Shown here: piece after piece, positions 41,739 to 50,046 of the stretch
Layout of the letters: each line of letters opens with the position of its first letter
How positions within the stretch are numbered: position 1 is the first letter of the stretch
DNA from: an uncultured Lachnospiraceae bacterium
GTDB lineage: Bacteria; Bacillota; Clostridia; Lachnospirales; Lachnospiraceae
Assembly (NCBI GenBank): GCA_910586615.1
Contig: CAJUJP010000026.1
Location: 1 to 59,446, forward strand
Length of the DNA stretch: 59,446 bases
Direction of reading: 5' to 3'
The notes under the pieces: model-generated
Databases searched by the model: none
What the model was told of the DNA's origin: nothing
The model's input: the letters and a program-made list of their open reading frames with translations, nothing else
Made by a program: the position numbers and the translations under genes

Positions 41739-42281
41739 GGTTGTTTTGTCTCCTTTTCTGAACAAATGATATTACATCATGTTTTTCTCCATTTCTGCGC
41801 TGCTTTTTGCATATAAACGAGTTTGTGTCTGCGCTTCGTTGCGGCAGGTCCGAACCTTTTTTCATAAAGCAGGAGCTTGTCTGTTCTTCCGCCGTAAGCA
41901 CATTCTGCTTCACCGTAAGTCCGTGCGTTCCCGTCTTTCCTTAATCCTCTTAATATACCGGTCACTTTTCGGACACTTTTCATATAGCAGACGCACGCCA
42001 TACCGGTATCACCCGCAATATTGAAATTATAGCACTGATCCGTGCTGTTCACAATCTTCTTCCTGCAGTATAGCTTGTGAAAGCCGCTTTCAATTCATAA
42101 CACAGAAGCCCTCATTTATAACGATCCTCTTCAAAACTCTGCCCTTGATGACGAATATAATAATAACAAAAGTGAAAACGGCCGCTTCAAATATTACAAA
42201 ACTTATATTAGTGCGGCGCATAACAGAACACAGCCGCACAGGAAACGATTCATCAACCAACCCAGCAAAAGGAGACGCCCT
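41739..42281. other. Intergenic region between divergent ATPase and hypothetical gene
   Basis: No gene is supported. It contains one copy (41778-41806) of a 29-base sequence that recurs exactly at 43683-43711. The right end is A+T-rich and carries the binding site AAAAGGAG of the next gene. I see no strong promoter pair. Confidence 0.5.
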
Positions 42282-43130
42282 ATGAATATAACCGATATCA
42301 TGTTTACCAACCGCCCGACAACAATCTATGACACGCCCGTCCCTTCCTCCAAAAAGACGCAGGCACAGCCTGAAAAAACTTTTAAAGATTCCATAGAGGA
42401 GAGCGTCGTTGATACCTTTAAGCGAAGACACCCCGACAGCGCCAGACATGTGGATGAACAGGTCCGGGCCGGCCGGGCTGTGCGTGAAAAACATGGCGGC
42501 AGCGTCTCAACTGACGATATGACCATGGAAGAATATCAGGCATATTTTTACGCTCTGCTGGATACGATTCCCTATGATTCCACACATATGAATGACACCA
42601 ACATTATCTCCATCTCGGAAAAGGGCTGGGAACAAATGCGTAAAGATCCGGATTATGAGGCATGGATTCTCGGCTATTTTGTGGAAGACCGCGCCGTGCA
42701 CAATCCTTTCTTTGCATGGGGGAATGACGCCGGCTGTGTCGTGACCGAGCATTTCGGCGCCTCCATCGAAGAGCACCACGGTCAGGGTATCAGCAAAGCC
42801 GCCCTGGAAGGCCGTAAACCGGACGACGATGATGAAGACGAGGAAGAAAACTGGTGGATCAAACGTCATAAGAGAATGAAAAAGCTGATGAAAGAACAGG
42901 TAGAAAGATCCATCAGAAAAAATGCGGCCGAAAAAGCGGCGGCGAAAGAAATATATGCGCGCCAGCAGTACCTGAGCCGTGCAAAGCAGCACAGCTTCCT
43001 CACTACAGGTACGCAGGATATGCCGGCGGCAGTCCCGAATCCCGAAGGCATGGCCGCCGCCATGGCTGCCGGTGCCTATATCAATACACTGGACTTATTC
43101 GGAAGCGGTATTACCGGCGACGTTCACTAA
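42282..43130 (+). CDS. Conserved-looking hypothetical protein
   Basis: I do not recognise the family. It has 282 residues, AAAAGGAG seven bases before the ATG, and codon use like its neighbours. Residues about 35-145 look folded (E-E-Y-Q-A-Y-F-Y-A-L-L-D, then E-A-W-I-L-G-Y-F). An acidic run D-D-D-D-E-D-E-E-E near 183 is followed by a basic helical stretch K-R-H-K-R-M-K-K-L-M-K. The C terminus is Ala/Gly-rich. No signal peptide or membrane segment. It converges with the MFS-Nudix gene on a shared terminator. Confidence 0.75.
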   Translation: MNITDIMFTNRPTTIYDTPVPSSKKTQAQPEKTFKDSIEESVVDTFKRRHPDSARHVDEQVRAGRAVREKHGGSVSTDDMTMEEYQAYFYALLDTIPYDSTHMNDTNIISISEKGWEQMRKDPDYEAWILGYFVEDRAVHNPFFAWGNDAGCVVTEHFGASIEEHHGQGISKAALEGRKPDDDDEDEEENWWIKRHKRMKKLMKEQVERSIRKNAAEKAAAKEIYARQQYLSRAKQHSFLTTGTQDMPAAVPNPEGMAAAMAAGAYINTLDLFGSGITGDVH

Positions 43131-43177
43131 AAATCTGCGGCATGGATCAGTACACTGCTTATCCATGCCGCAGATTT
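43131..43177. terminator. Strong bidirectional terminator
   Basis: A perfect 17-bp stem, AAATCTGCGGCATGGAT (43131-43147) with ATCCATGCCGCAGATTT (43161-43177). It separates the hypothetical gene from the converging MFS-Nudix gene. Confidence 0.9.
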
Positions 43178-43184
43178 CAGATTT

Positions 43185-45017
43185 TCACGCCTGCTGCCTC
43201 AGTATCCGCCGCATAACCTCAATTTCACGCATAACCCAGGGTACAGCTTCTCTATGCTGTACCTTTTCGTTGCCCGCGATTGCTTCTTCCAGAGACATCC
43301 ACTGCACCCGGTAATCATATTCCTTCTCATAATCGTCCAGATTTCTGTTTCCGGCTGTCTCCTCCACGTCACAGACATAGTACCAGGAAACCATCTCCAT
43401 CAGATCATCCTGATCTCCCTTGCGGCGCTCCGTCACTTTCATAAATGCCTCCGCGCTCTCCCGCTTTACGCGGTAGCCCGTCTCCTCCGCCACCTCTCTG
43501 ACCAGCGTATCCAGAAGTTCTTCCTCCTCATGCTTTCCGCCGCCCGGAAACTTGTAGTCGCCGTATTTCATCCCGTGAATCAGCAGGAACCTACCGTCCT
43601 TTCGAATCATGCCCCTGACCGCGGTTCTCTTGAAAACAGTGCCGTCAGTCTTATAATTTTTCAAGTCAATCGTAAATTCCTGCATGTTTTTCTCCATTTC
43701 TGCGCTGCTTTCTTCCAGCGCCCAAATATCCCTGTTTCTCCTGAAATACAGGCATACGCCGATTCCTGCAAAAGCGATCACGAAGAACAGAAACGCCGCG
43801 CCGGACCCCTTTCCACTGCCAAACATCCTGACCAGCACACTGCCCGTTCGCTGTACCGCCATGATCGGTTCAAACACCTGATCCACCAGAAAACCGCCCA
43901 GAAAATATCCGATCGGTATGGTAAAAAACTGCAGAGAATTGCGCACCGAATAGACACGTCCCTGCATTTGCTCCGGCACCCGCAGCCGCATAATCGCGTC
44001 CAGATTGGTACTCATAAGCGGTATGGCAATCCAGCCGAGAAATCCGCCGATACACCAGACAAGCGGCGTCCGCCCGAAGGCCAGCAGGAAGTTCTCCGTG
44101 CTCATGGAAAACAGCAGACAGTTACAGATCACCCGCACTCTGCTTTTCGGCTTCTTTACAAAAGAAGCCAGCACACTTCCCGCAAACGTAGTCACCCCGA
44201 TCACAGCATTTACCAGGCCCAGCGTTCTCTCGCTGCCGCCGTTTCTTGACAACATCATCGCCGGAAACGCCGCGTCATAGATGGAAGCCACCAGATTAAT
44301 GGCCGCCAGAAACATGATAAGCCCGAAGATTCCACGCTCCTTGCGCAGATAAGCAAGCCCCTTTTTCGCTGCCGAAAGAAGCTTCTCCTGTCCCTCCTGT
44401 GCTTCTCCATTATCCGGAATCCGGATACCGAACGCCAGCGTGACAAACGCCGCTCCGAAGGTAAGCAGATCAAACGCCACGATCGCATTCATGCCGCCGA
44501 TTCCCAGAACCGCCGTCGCAATGACCGGCGTCATAATGGAATTCAGGGAACTGGCAAAATAGCGCAGCCCGCCCACACGCTGATAATACTTCTTGGGAAG
44601 CACCCGCGTAGTCGCCACCTCGGAAGCCGGCTGCTGCACCGTATTCATAACGCCGCCAACGCCGTTGATCAGATATAAATGCCAGATCTGCAGTGCGTTA
44701 TTTTGCAGCAGAATCAACATAACCACCGTGCTTACCGCCGCCAGCGTATCGCACACCAGCATGGTCACCTTCTTGTTCCATCTGTCGCTCAGAGCGCCCG
44801 CAAAAATGCTGAGCAGCACATAGGGCGCATAGGAACTTACCATTAAAAGCGCCGTCATGAGCGCCGACCCTTTCTGCGTATAGGACCAGATCACCAGCGC
44901 ATAACTTGTCATCGCGCTGCCAAGCCCTGAAAAAGACTGGGTGCTCCACAACAGCAGATAAGTCTTCATTTCTTTCAGACTGCGTAAATATTCTTTGTTT
45001 TTTATTTTGTTTTTCAT
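43185..45017 (-). CDS. MFS drug-efflux-type transporter fused to Nudix hydrolase
   Basis: A two-domain fusion of 610 residues. Residues 1-435 are a twelve-helix major facilitator of the DHA3/MefA-like type, with motif A-like G-A-L-S-D-R-W-N-K-K near 80. Residues 445-610 are a Nudix hydrolase; the Nudix box G-x5-E-x7-R-E-V-A-E-E-T-G-Y spans 493-515 with all metal-binding glutamates. The linker E-S-S-A-E-M-E-K-N-M hides a Shine-Dalgarno (GGAG, six bases, ATG at 43685), so a free Nudix protein could also be made. The main start has AGGAG, but this overlaps the third arm of an RNA switch (45018-45151). It follows an S66 peptidase and a GNAT gene in one operon. Confidence 0.9.
   Translation of the reverse strand: MKNKIKNKEYLRSLKEMKTYLLLWSTQSFSGLGSAMTSYALVIWSYTQKGSALMTALLMVSSYAPYVLLSIFAGALSDRWNKKVTMLVCDTLAAVSTVVMLILLQNNALQIWHLYLINGVGGVMNTVQQPASEVATTRVLPKKYYQRVGGLRYFASSLNSIMTPVIATAVLGIGGMNAIVAFDLLTFGAAFVTLAFGIRIPDNGEAQEGQEKLLSAAKKGLAYLRKERGIFGLIMFLAAINLVASIYDAAFPAMMLSRNGGSERTLGLVNAVIGVTTFAGSVLASFVKKPKSRVRVICNCLLFSMSTENFLLAFGRTPLVWCIGGFLGWIAIPLMSTNLDAIMRLRVPEQMQGRVYSVRNSLQFFTIPIGYFLGGFLVDQVFEPIMAVQRTGSVLVRMFGSGKGSGAAFLFFVIAFAGIGVCLYFRRNRDIWALEESSAEMEKNMQEFTIDLKNYKTDGTVFKRTAVRGMIRKDGRFLLIHGMKYGDYKFPGGGKHEEEELLDTLVREVAEETGYRVKRESAEAFMKVTERRKGDQDDLMEMVSWYYVCDVEETAGNRNLDDYEKEYDYRVQWMSLEEAIAGNEKVQHREAVPWVMREIEVMRRILRQQA
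43683..43711. repeat. 29-bp exact repeat, copy 2 (fusion seam)
   Basis: CATGTTTTTCTCCATTTC plus CTGCGCTGCTTT-type continuation, identical to 41778-41806. On the minus strand it encodes the MFS-Nudix linker and includes GGAG six bases before an ATG. Confidence 0.8.
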
Positions 45018-45151
45018 AGACTTTGCTCCTTCTATTCAAATTGTAAAGTATTTGAAATCCGCAAAGTCTAAGGGCAGTTATTGAAAATAAGGTCAACGGA
45101 CCTGTTTTCAATCTACTGACTCCATGCAATCACTGCCCGCTCAGACTTTGC
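45018..45151 (-). promoter_or_regulatory. Three-segment RNA switch controlling the MFS-Nudix start
   Basis: Segment 1, GCAAAGTCT (45151-45143), and segment 3, GCAAAGTCT (45026-45018), are identical. Segment 2, AGACTTTGC (45069-45061), can pair perfectly with either. Segment 3 overlaps the AGGAG (45030-45026) and abuts the ATG (45017). Pairing 1:2 is extended by GGGCAGT/ACTGCCC (45138-45132 with 45078-45072) and encloses an ATTGAAAA/TTTTCAAT hairpin (45112-45080). So 1:2 frees the start, while 2:3 hides it. Confidence 0.75.
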
Positions 45152-45216
45152 ATGGAGCTGCTGCACTCATTAATTTCATTGTGTTCACCCACTTTCCTGA
45201 CTGCCAGTTTCTTCAT
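45130..45216 (-). CDS. 28-residue leader ORF coupled to the S66 peptidase gene
   Basis: A small reading frame whose ATG overlaps the stop of the S66 gene (ATGA). It encodes M-K-K-L-A-V-R-K-V-G, then E-H-N-E-I-N-E-C-S-S-S-M-Q-S-L-S-G-Q. It runs through segment 1 of the RNA switch and stops inside the GGGCAGT arm. Ribosomes finishing it would mask segment 1, whereas ribosomes stalled earlier would not. Translation is inferred from the overlap; no separate Shine-Dalgarno is clear. Confidence 0.5.
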   Translation of the reverse strand: MKKLAVRKVGEHNEINECSSSMQSLSGQ

Positions 45217-46124
45217 TTTACACCAAAAATGTATTCTCTCCCGATCCAGATCCCCTTCGCGTCCGTCCCGTGTCCGATCTGCCCCGTAACCACAATGGGC
45301 ATATCCGCTCCGGCATATCTTCTGACAAGCGTCTCCATAGACGGCCTGCACCGCTTCTCCTGCATTTCGGTAAAGGTTCCCAGCAGTACGCCTGCCGCCT
45401 TCCGAAAAGCGCCAAGCTGTTCCAGCTGGCACAGATATGTCTCCATTCGGGCCGCCGTTCCACTGTAACTTTCCAGCAATAGTATCTTATCTGTAAGATC
45501 AGGCATATACTCTGTCCCGGCCAGCTTCAGAAAACATCTGATGTTGCCGCCCACTACGACTCCGTGAAGCTGACGCTGATTCCCGGCCGTTTCAACCTTG
45601 TCAGTCACTTCACATTCTGCCTGCGTATCCGCTGTGAGAAAATGCTTCTCTATCCGAAACAGCTCCTCTCCGCCGTCTATCACGCTGTTCCTGAAATCCG
45701 CAGTCTGCCGCTTCGCGTGATCATATATCAGATTCCGGATCTGATACAGCACCGACGCTTTGCCCGTCTTAGCGTAGACCGCGTTGATCACCGTCGTCAG
45801 ATCACTGTACCCCCAGAATGTCTTACCACTGTCCGCGATCACGTCGTAGTCCAGATAAGGCAGTATGCCATTGGCAAGATCGCCTCCGGAAATGTCAAAT
45901 ATCCCCCTGATCTCATCATCCTGGTAAAAATTCATCAGTGCCGCGGCACGCTCCTGTGCCGTACTGCTAAGTCCCTCTTCCGACACATAAATAGAATCGC
46001 TGAACACCGGCTGTAAACCGACAGATTTAAGGACTGCTTCCAGTTGTCTGATTTTCTCTGCGTACTCTCTTTTTTGCCCGTCTGAACAGCAGACAATCCC
46101 TATTTTTGATCCGGCCTTTATCAT
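45213..46124 (-). CDS. S66-family serine carboxypeptidase (MccF/LD-carboxypeptidase-like)
   Basis: Predicted cytoplasmic peptidase. S66 enzymes either trim L,D-bonds of muropeptides or, as MccF, cleave the amide bond of processed microcin C and related aminoacyl-nucleotide toxins. It has 303 residues. The catalytic triad can be placed as S107 (G-Y-S-D), E218 (L-L-E-S-Y-S-G) and H285 (I-G-H-G-T-D-A-K). It lies between a GNAT gene (33 bases) and the leader ORF of the MFS-Nudix gene (4-base overlap). That company favours the MccF-like role; muropeptide recycling remains possible. Confidence 0.87.
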   Translation of the reverse strand: MIKAGSKIGIVCCSDGQKREYAEKIRQLEAVLKSVGLQPVFSDSIYVSEEGLSSTAQERAAALMNFYQDDEIRGIFDISGGDLANGILPYLDYDVIADSGKTFWGYSDLTTVINAVYAKTGKASVLYQIRNLIYDHAKRQTADFRNSVIDGGEELFRIEKHFLTADTQAECEVTDKVETAGNQRQLHGVVVGGNIRCFLKLAGTEYMPDLTDKILLLESYSGTAARMETYLCQLEQLGAFRKAAGVLLGTFTEMQEKRCRPSMETLVRRYAGADMPIVVTGQIGHGTDAKGIWIGREYIFGVK

Positions 46125-46157
46125 TTCACAACTCCTTCAAGCTCCGCAGACCGCAGC

Positions 46158-46643
46158 TTACTCATCCATTCCAATCATTCTTTGATATACGCCAGATGAT
46201 TTTTCATCGATCATGACCGCTCCTGCGCATTTTTGATAAAATGCAGCAGCGGACTCCGCCGGCCAGCCTATAATGGCATATGCATAACCCAGCTCCCGCA
46301 TGGATTCCAGAGATTTTAATAATAGCGCCTTGCCGATTCCCTTCTTTCTTTCCTCTTCCAGCACGGACATGGGCCCAAAAAAATTTCTGGCAGTTGCTTC
46401 ATAACACGCAAACCCGATTGGCTTCTTTTCCCTGACCGCAATATAGCAAGTCACGGGATTATTGCAAAATGCGGCAGTCACTTCATCCGAATAGTCATCC
46501 TTTGCGCACGTTCTGGCAAAATCAATGATTATACTCCGGTCAGGCGCCAGCGCTTTTTTTATTTTGATTCCCTCTTCTGACAGCTTTCTTTCTATGTCAT
46601 GCGAATCTGGAATATTGTACAGTTTGACCAGCATATCCGCCAT
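46158..46643 (-). CDS. GNAT-family N-acetyltransferase
   Basis: Acetyl-CoA-dependent acetyltransferase of 161 residues. The acetyl-CoA loop is R-K-K-G-I-G-K-A-L (R/Q-x-x-G-x-G), after G-P-M-S-V-L-E-E-E. A second conserved strand is Y-A-I-I-G-W-P-A. A G-rich Shine-Dalgarno precedes the ATG. The substrate is unknown. Next to an MccF-like peptidase and an exporter it may detoxify an aminoacyl-nucleotide as MccE does. Confidence 0.85.
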   Translation of the reverse strand: MADMLVKLYNIPDSHDIERKLSEEGIKIKKALAPDRSIIIDFARTCAKDDYSDEVTAAFCNNPVTCYIAVREKKPIGFACYEATARNFFGPMSVLEEERKKGIGKALLLKSLESMRELGYAYAIIGWPAESAAAFYQKCAGAVMIDEKSSGVYQRMIGMDE

Positions 46644-46706
46644 AATGTCCCCCCCCGTTCTGCACAGCCTGCAAATTTAATGCGGGCTAATATACTGTCA
46701 TTCTTT

Positions 46707-47318
46707 TCATACCTTCTTATCCGCTCTTTTACTTTCCTGAAACTCTTTCTCGATATAACAGTGTTCCTGTTCCGCCACCAGCCTGTCCCCGTCAAAATCA
46801 AGTTCGATCACATAGGGCATCCAGTCTATGATCCGCAGAAAATCTTTGCACCCGAACGCCGGATGATAATAATTCAGGATCGCGCTGAGCGCTGTACCAT
46901 GGGTTGCAATCACAATGCTCTTACCTTTATTTTTCAGCAGAGTCTCTGTATGAACCTCTATGTTTCTCCTCTGCACCATGCTGATCGATTCACCGTTTTC
47001 CTCATGGTAATCATGGTCCGCCCAACGTTTTTCGAACATGCCGTATTGATTGCCGTCCGGTCCCTTTTCCCTCTCACGTAACCGCTCGTCAGTCAGGATC
47101 TCTTTTCCGTAAAAACCGGCTGTATCCGCAATCGTATCAAAGCTTCTCTTATACGGACTGCTGTAAAATGCATCAATCCCCTTGTCTTTCAGAAAGTCCA
47201 GCACGATTGCGGTATCTCTCCTGCCTTCATCAGATAATGGTCTGGTTCTGTCATCCTCCCATCCATGCTCCGGCTGTGCATGGCGCACAAAATATACTCT
47301 TGTGACTTGAGCGTTCAT
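46707..47318 (-). CDS. Histidine phosphatase family protein
   Basis: Phosphoglycerate-mutase-like phosphatase of 203 residues. The start is the ATG at 47318, eight bases after GAGGAG; an ATG two codons earlier is too close. The catalytic R-H-A motif is in Y-F-V-R-H-A-Q-P-E-H, the second histidine in I-A-T-H-G-T-A-L-S. The substrate cannot be told. It is the first gene of a possible operon with the GNAT, S66 and MFS-Nudix genes. Confidence 0.88.
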   Translation of the reverse strand: MNAQVTRVYFVRHAQPEHGWEDDRTRPLSDEGRRDTAIVLDFLKDKGIDAFYSSPYKRSFDTIADTAGFYGKEILTDERLREREKGPDGNQYGMFEKRWADHDYHEENGESISMVQRRNIEVHTETLLKNKGKSIVIATHGTALSAILNYYHPAFGCKDFLRIIDWMPYVIELDFDGDRLVAEQEHCYIEKEFQESKRADKKV

Positions 47319-47576
47319 TTGCATTTCTCCTCATCCTGTACTGTCTATTTCTGCGTATACGGTATTCTCACACCTTCCAACCATATCAAAGCAGTCCAAA
47401 ACACTCTATGCCTAATTTATTCATTACACTGTTAAAATTATATCGCATAAAAAGAGAATTTAAAATAGATATCTATCATTTACAGTTTATTCTTCCGCTT
47501 GTCAATGACATATCAACAACTCCACCATATACAAAGTATCTATTTGTTCTCAGAAAAGCATTTGTACTAAAATCAG

Positions 47577-47605
47577 TTGATAAACCAGTACCGCTATATT
47601 ATACT
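47577..47605 (+). promoter_or_regulatory. Promoter of the A+T-rich orphan gene
   Basis: TTGATA (47577-47582), 17 bases, TATACT (47600-47605). The transcript would start near 47612, leaving a leader of about 50 nt. The rest of the gap 47319-47664 holds nothing else I can support. Confidence 0.8.
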
Positions 47606-47664
47606 GTATACAGGGCTACAAATATAGCACTGAAGATTTATAAATTTATAAGGAGCATTACAGG

Positions 47665-49116
47665 ATGATTGTATTATATGGAAAGTTTTATGTACGAAAA
47701 GAACTAAAGACAGAAGTATTTCTGAAAAAAACATTAGCATGGATAAGCGGAATGAAATTTATTCCAGAAAAATTTAAAGCTATAAAGTATAAACAAGTTG
47801 AAATGAATGAGATACAAGACGGTGCTAATCTTGTCGAATATGCAATAGACACTGAACAAAAAACAACTGCTTTTTGCCTGAAACTTGAAAATGAAAAAGG
47901 TGAATTGTGGAGAACAGATTTAGTTCTTCAAGAGAATGAGCAGCAGGGAATCATGCAAATCCGACTCGCTCGAGAGCAAAGGCGAGCTACTGCGGAACAA
48001 GACGCTAATTTCAGGCTTCCGTGGATACTTAGGCAACTTCTTAAAGAAGGATATGGCGGGAAAGATAATGAATTACCCGTAGAAGATAAACCATTTTTTA
48101 TTGACATGGAAAATTGGAAATTGGGCGCACATTGTATTATGAACGCAGACCGTTTCCTAATGCCAATTGTATATGTTTCTATGCCGTTTTATTCAGACGA
48201 GTATTTTCTGGATGTAAGAGAATTAGCCGTCGATTTAGCTGGAATAGCACATGTGGTTGTTGAAACGGATTCATCTGTCACAGCAAAAATGAAAGAAGAG
48301 ACTACAGGGAAAAATCCGTATAATGGTGCGGTGGGCATTTATTATGGAAAAGACGATTTTGTTCGTATAACAAAAAATACATGGGATAATAAAAATCAAT
48401 TCAGATGGAAAGTTTCACATAGTGTATATGCAAGAATGGCGATGTTAAATATTCCGGAAAAGCAATCTATTTCTCGAATAACGTCAAATATATTATTAAA
48501 AAAGGTCCATAACAATCCGCAATTAAGTGAGAAGGAACGAAAAATACAAGAGCTGGAAATTCAACTTGAACAAAAAAGTATTGAATTAGAAGAATCAAAG
48601 CAAGAATTGCAGGAATATGTCGAAACCTTTGGAAATAAAGAAAAAGCGGTTTATGATTTAGAGGCAAAAGTTCAATATTATCAAAGTGTATTAGAGAGTA
48701 AAAAAGATATGAACGGAACAGCGATTTTACTAAACTATACCGAAAAAGAATTTTATCCAGAGGAAATAAAGGACATTTTATTGGAACTTCTTAATAAAAT
48801 TGAAAAACATATAGGTGAAGCAGAAAAAAAGAGAAGATCCTATCATGTTATGCAAGACATAAAAGCCTGCAACACGATTAGTCAGTATAGAACAGAAATG
48901 CAACAAAGTATCAGAGAAATTATAGAAAGGAGAAATGTAAACGAACGAACAATAGCAGATTTACAAAGAGCCGGATTTGAAATGAAAGGAAATGATCACC
49001 AAAAAGCGTATTTTCATGGAGATGGAAGATACATGGTAACAATTGCAAGTACTCCAAGTGAAGGAAGAGGCGGAAATAATACAGCTCATGATGCATTGGA
49101 TTTATTATTCAAATAA
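47665..49116 (+). CDS. Orphan coiled-coil protein of unknown function
   Basis: I do not recognise the family. It has 483 residues, AGGAG nine bases before the ATG, and its own promoter. The base composition is clearly richer in A+T than its neighbours, suggesting transfer. Residues 1-280 look like a compact globular part with M-P-I-V-Y-V-S-M-P-F and L-A-V-D-L-A-G-I-A-H-V-V-V-E. About 285-345 and 370-430 are coiled coil rich in E, K and Q. The last 55 residues (L-Q-R-A-G-F-E-M-K-G then G-D-G-R-Y-M-V-T-I-A-S-T-P) recall the small HicA/YcfA-like RNA-binding fold. A single-gene defence role is possible but unproven. Confidence 0.7.
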   Translation: MIVLYGKFYVRKELKTEVFLKKTLAWISGMKFIPEKFKAIKYKQVEMNEIQDGANLVEYAIDTEQKTTAFCLKLENEKGELWRTDLVLQENEQQGIMQIRLAREQRRATAEQDANFRLPWILRQLLKEGYGGKDNELPVEDKPFFIDMENWKLGAHCIMNADRFLMPIVYVSMPFYSDEYFLDVRELAVDLAGIAHVVVETDSSVTAKMKEETTGKNPYNGAVGIYYGKDDFVRITKNTWDNKNQFRWKVSHSVYARMAMLNIPEKQSISRITSNILLKKVHNNPQLSEKERKIQELEIQLEQKSIELEESKQELQEYVETFGNKEKAVYDLEAKVQYYQSVLESKKDMNGTAILLNYTEKEFYPEEIKDILLELLNKIEKHIGEAEKKRRSYHVMQDIKACNTISQYRTEMQQSIREIIERRNVNERTIADLQRAGFEMKGNDHQKAYFHGDGRYMVTIASTPSEGRGGNNTAHDALDLLFK

Positions 49117-49250
49117 CAGGATTGGGTAAATAATATCAAAGCAAGCCCACCATTTATTGTAATAATATACCTACACTTTTGCACTATCCTCATGCTTATG
49201 CTAAACTCAACTCAATCACCACGACTTCTCAGAAAGGTATCACATTTATA

Positions 49251-49934
49251 ATGCTGAATCATAAAATTTTACTGCCCTTGCTCCTTATCGTATTAACCCT
49301 TACAGCCTGTGGAACTGCGCAGACCGCTGATCCGGATACACCGTCAGACTACAGCGCGGATGCTCCGTCCACATCAACCTTTGAAGCCACAGTCATCGAA
49401 GCGTCCGATCACACCATTCTGGTAGACCCCGTGTCCGGCTCTGCGGAACTCAATTCCGCCGACCAAATCGTCGTGCCGCTTCAGAAAGACATGACATTTC
49501 AGACCGGCGATCTGGTCAAGATTACATACAATGGTGAAATCATGGAATCATACCCCGCACAGCTGGGCGAAATCCATGAAATCACTTTGATCCAGTCCGC
49601 CGCGGAAGTAAAACCTGCAGAGACCGACGCAGAAGCCGATAGCGAGGCGTCGCACACAGAAACTGACCACAAATGGGACAGGATTCCCATGGTCATGGTG
49701 AATGATAAGCTGTACTATGATACAGGACGCGAGAGCACAATCGAGATGCGCTGCGGCAACATGGACGGGGAGATCACCTCATCTGTCGACGGTACACAGA
49801 TCCCCACCCAAAACAACGAGTCAAACTTCGGTTCCGGCTTCGGATTCCAGTACGGCAGTGAAGAAGACACAATCGAAGTTTATATGAATGAGAAGTGGAT
49901 AGTTTTTGAATACAGAGAAGGGGCAGACGAATGA
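49251..49934 (+). CDS. Lipoprotein with OB-fold/DUF3221-like domain
   Basis: Exported lipoprotein of 227 residues from the ATG at 49251. The signal peptide L-L-L-I-V-L-T-L-T-A-C has a lipobox ending at C20. After a short linker, E-A-T-V-I-E-A-S-D-H-T-I-L-V to M-E-S-Y-P-A-Q-L-G-E-I resembles the small DUF3221-type beta domain. A second part (about 155-227) is probably beta as well. Function unknown. A GGGGCAG/CTGCCCC hairpin straddles the stop codon (49921-49943). Confidence 0.75.
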   Translation: MLNHKILLPLLLIVLTLTACGTAQTADPDTPSDYSADAPSTSTFEATVIEASDHTILVDPVSGSAELNSADQIVVPLQKDMTFQTGDLVKITYNGEIMESYPAQLGEIHEITLIQSAAEVKPAETDAEADSEASHTETDHKWDRIPMVMVNDKLYYDTGRESTIEMRCGNMDGEITSSVDGTQIPTQNNESNFGSGFGFQYGSEEDTIEVYMNEKWIVFEYREGADE

Positions 49935-49943
49935 CCTGCCCCA
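49921..49943. terminator. Hairpin over the lipoprotein stop codon
   Basis: GGGGCAG (49921-49927) pairs with CTGCCCC (49937-49943). No T run follows, so it is a weak terminator candidate. Confidence 0.35.
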
Positions 49944-50046
49944 TGCCATTGGATTCCTATTCATATCTCTCCTTGCTTCATGATTTCCCCGGGCTGTTTC
50001 ACCTGCTTCTTATTCCCGCGTACCATTCATTGCAGCAAAGAAATCT

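Noticed and set aside
45018..45151. Simple intrinsic terminator after the S66 gene
   Set aside because: The long stem has no T run on the minus strand, and a perfect copy of one arm sits on the next gene's ribosome binding site, which favours regulation.
47408..47668. 86-codon frame on the + strand before the A+T-rich orphan gene
   Set aside because: It has no ribosome binding site, and the promoter of the next gene (47577-47605) lies inside it.
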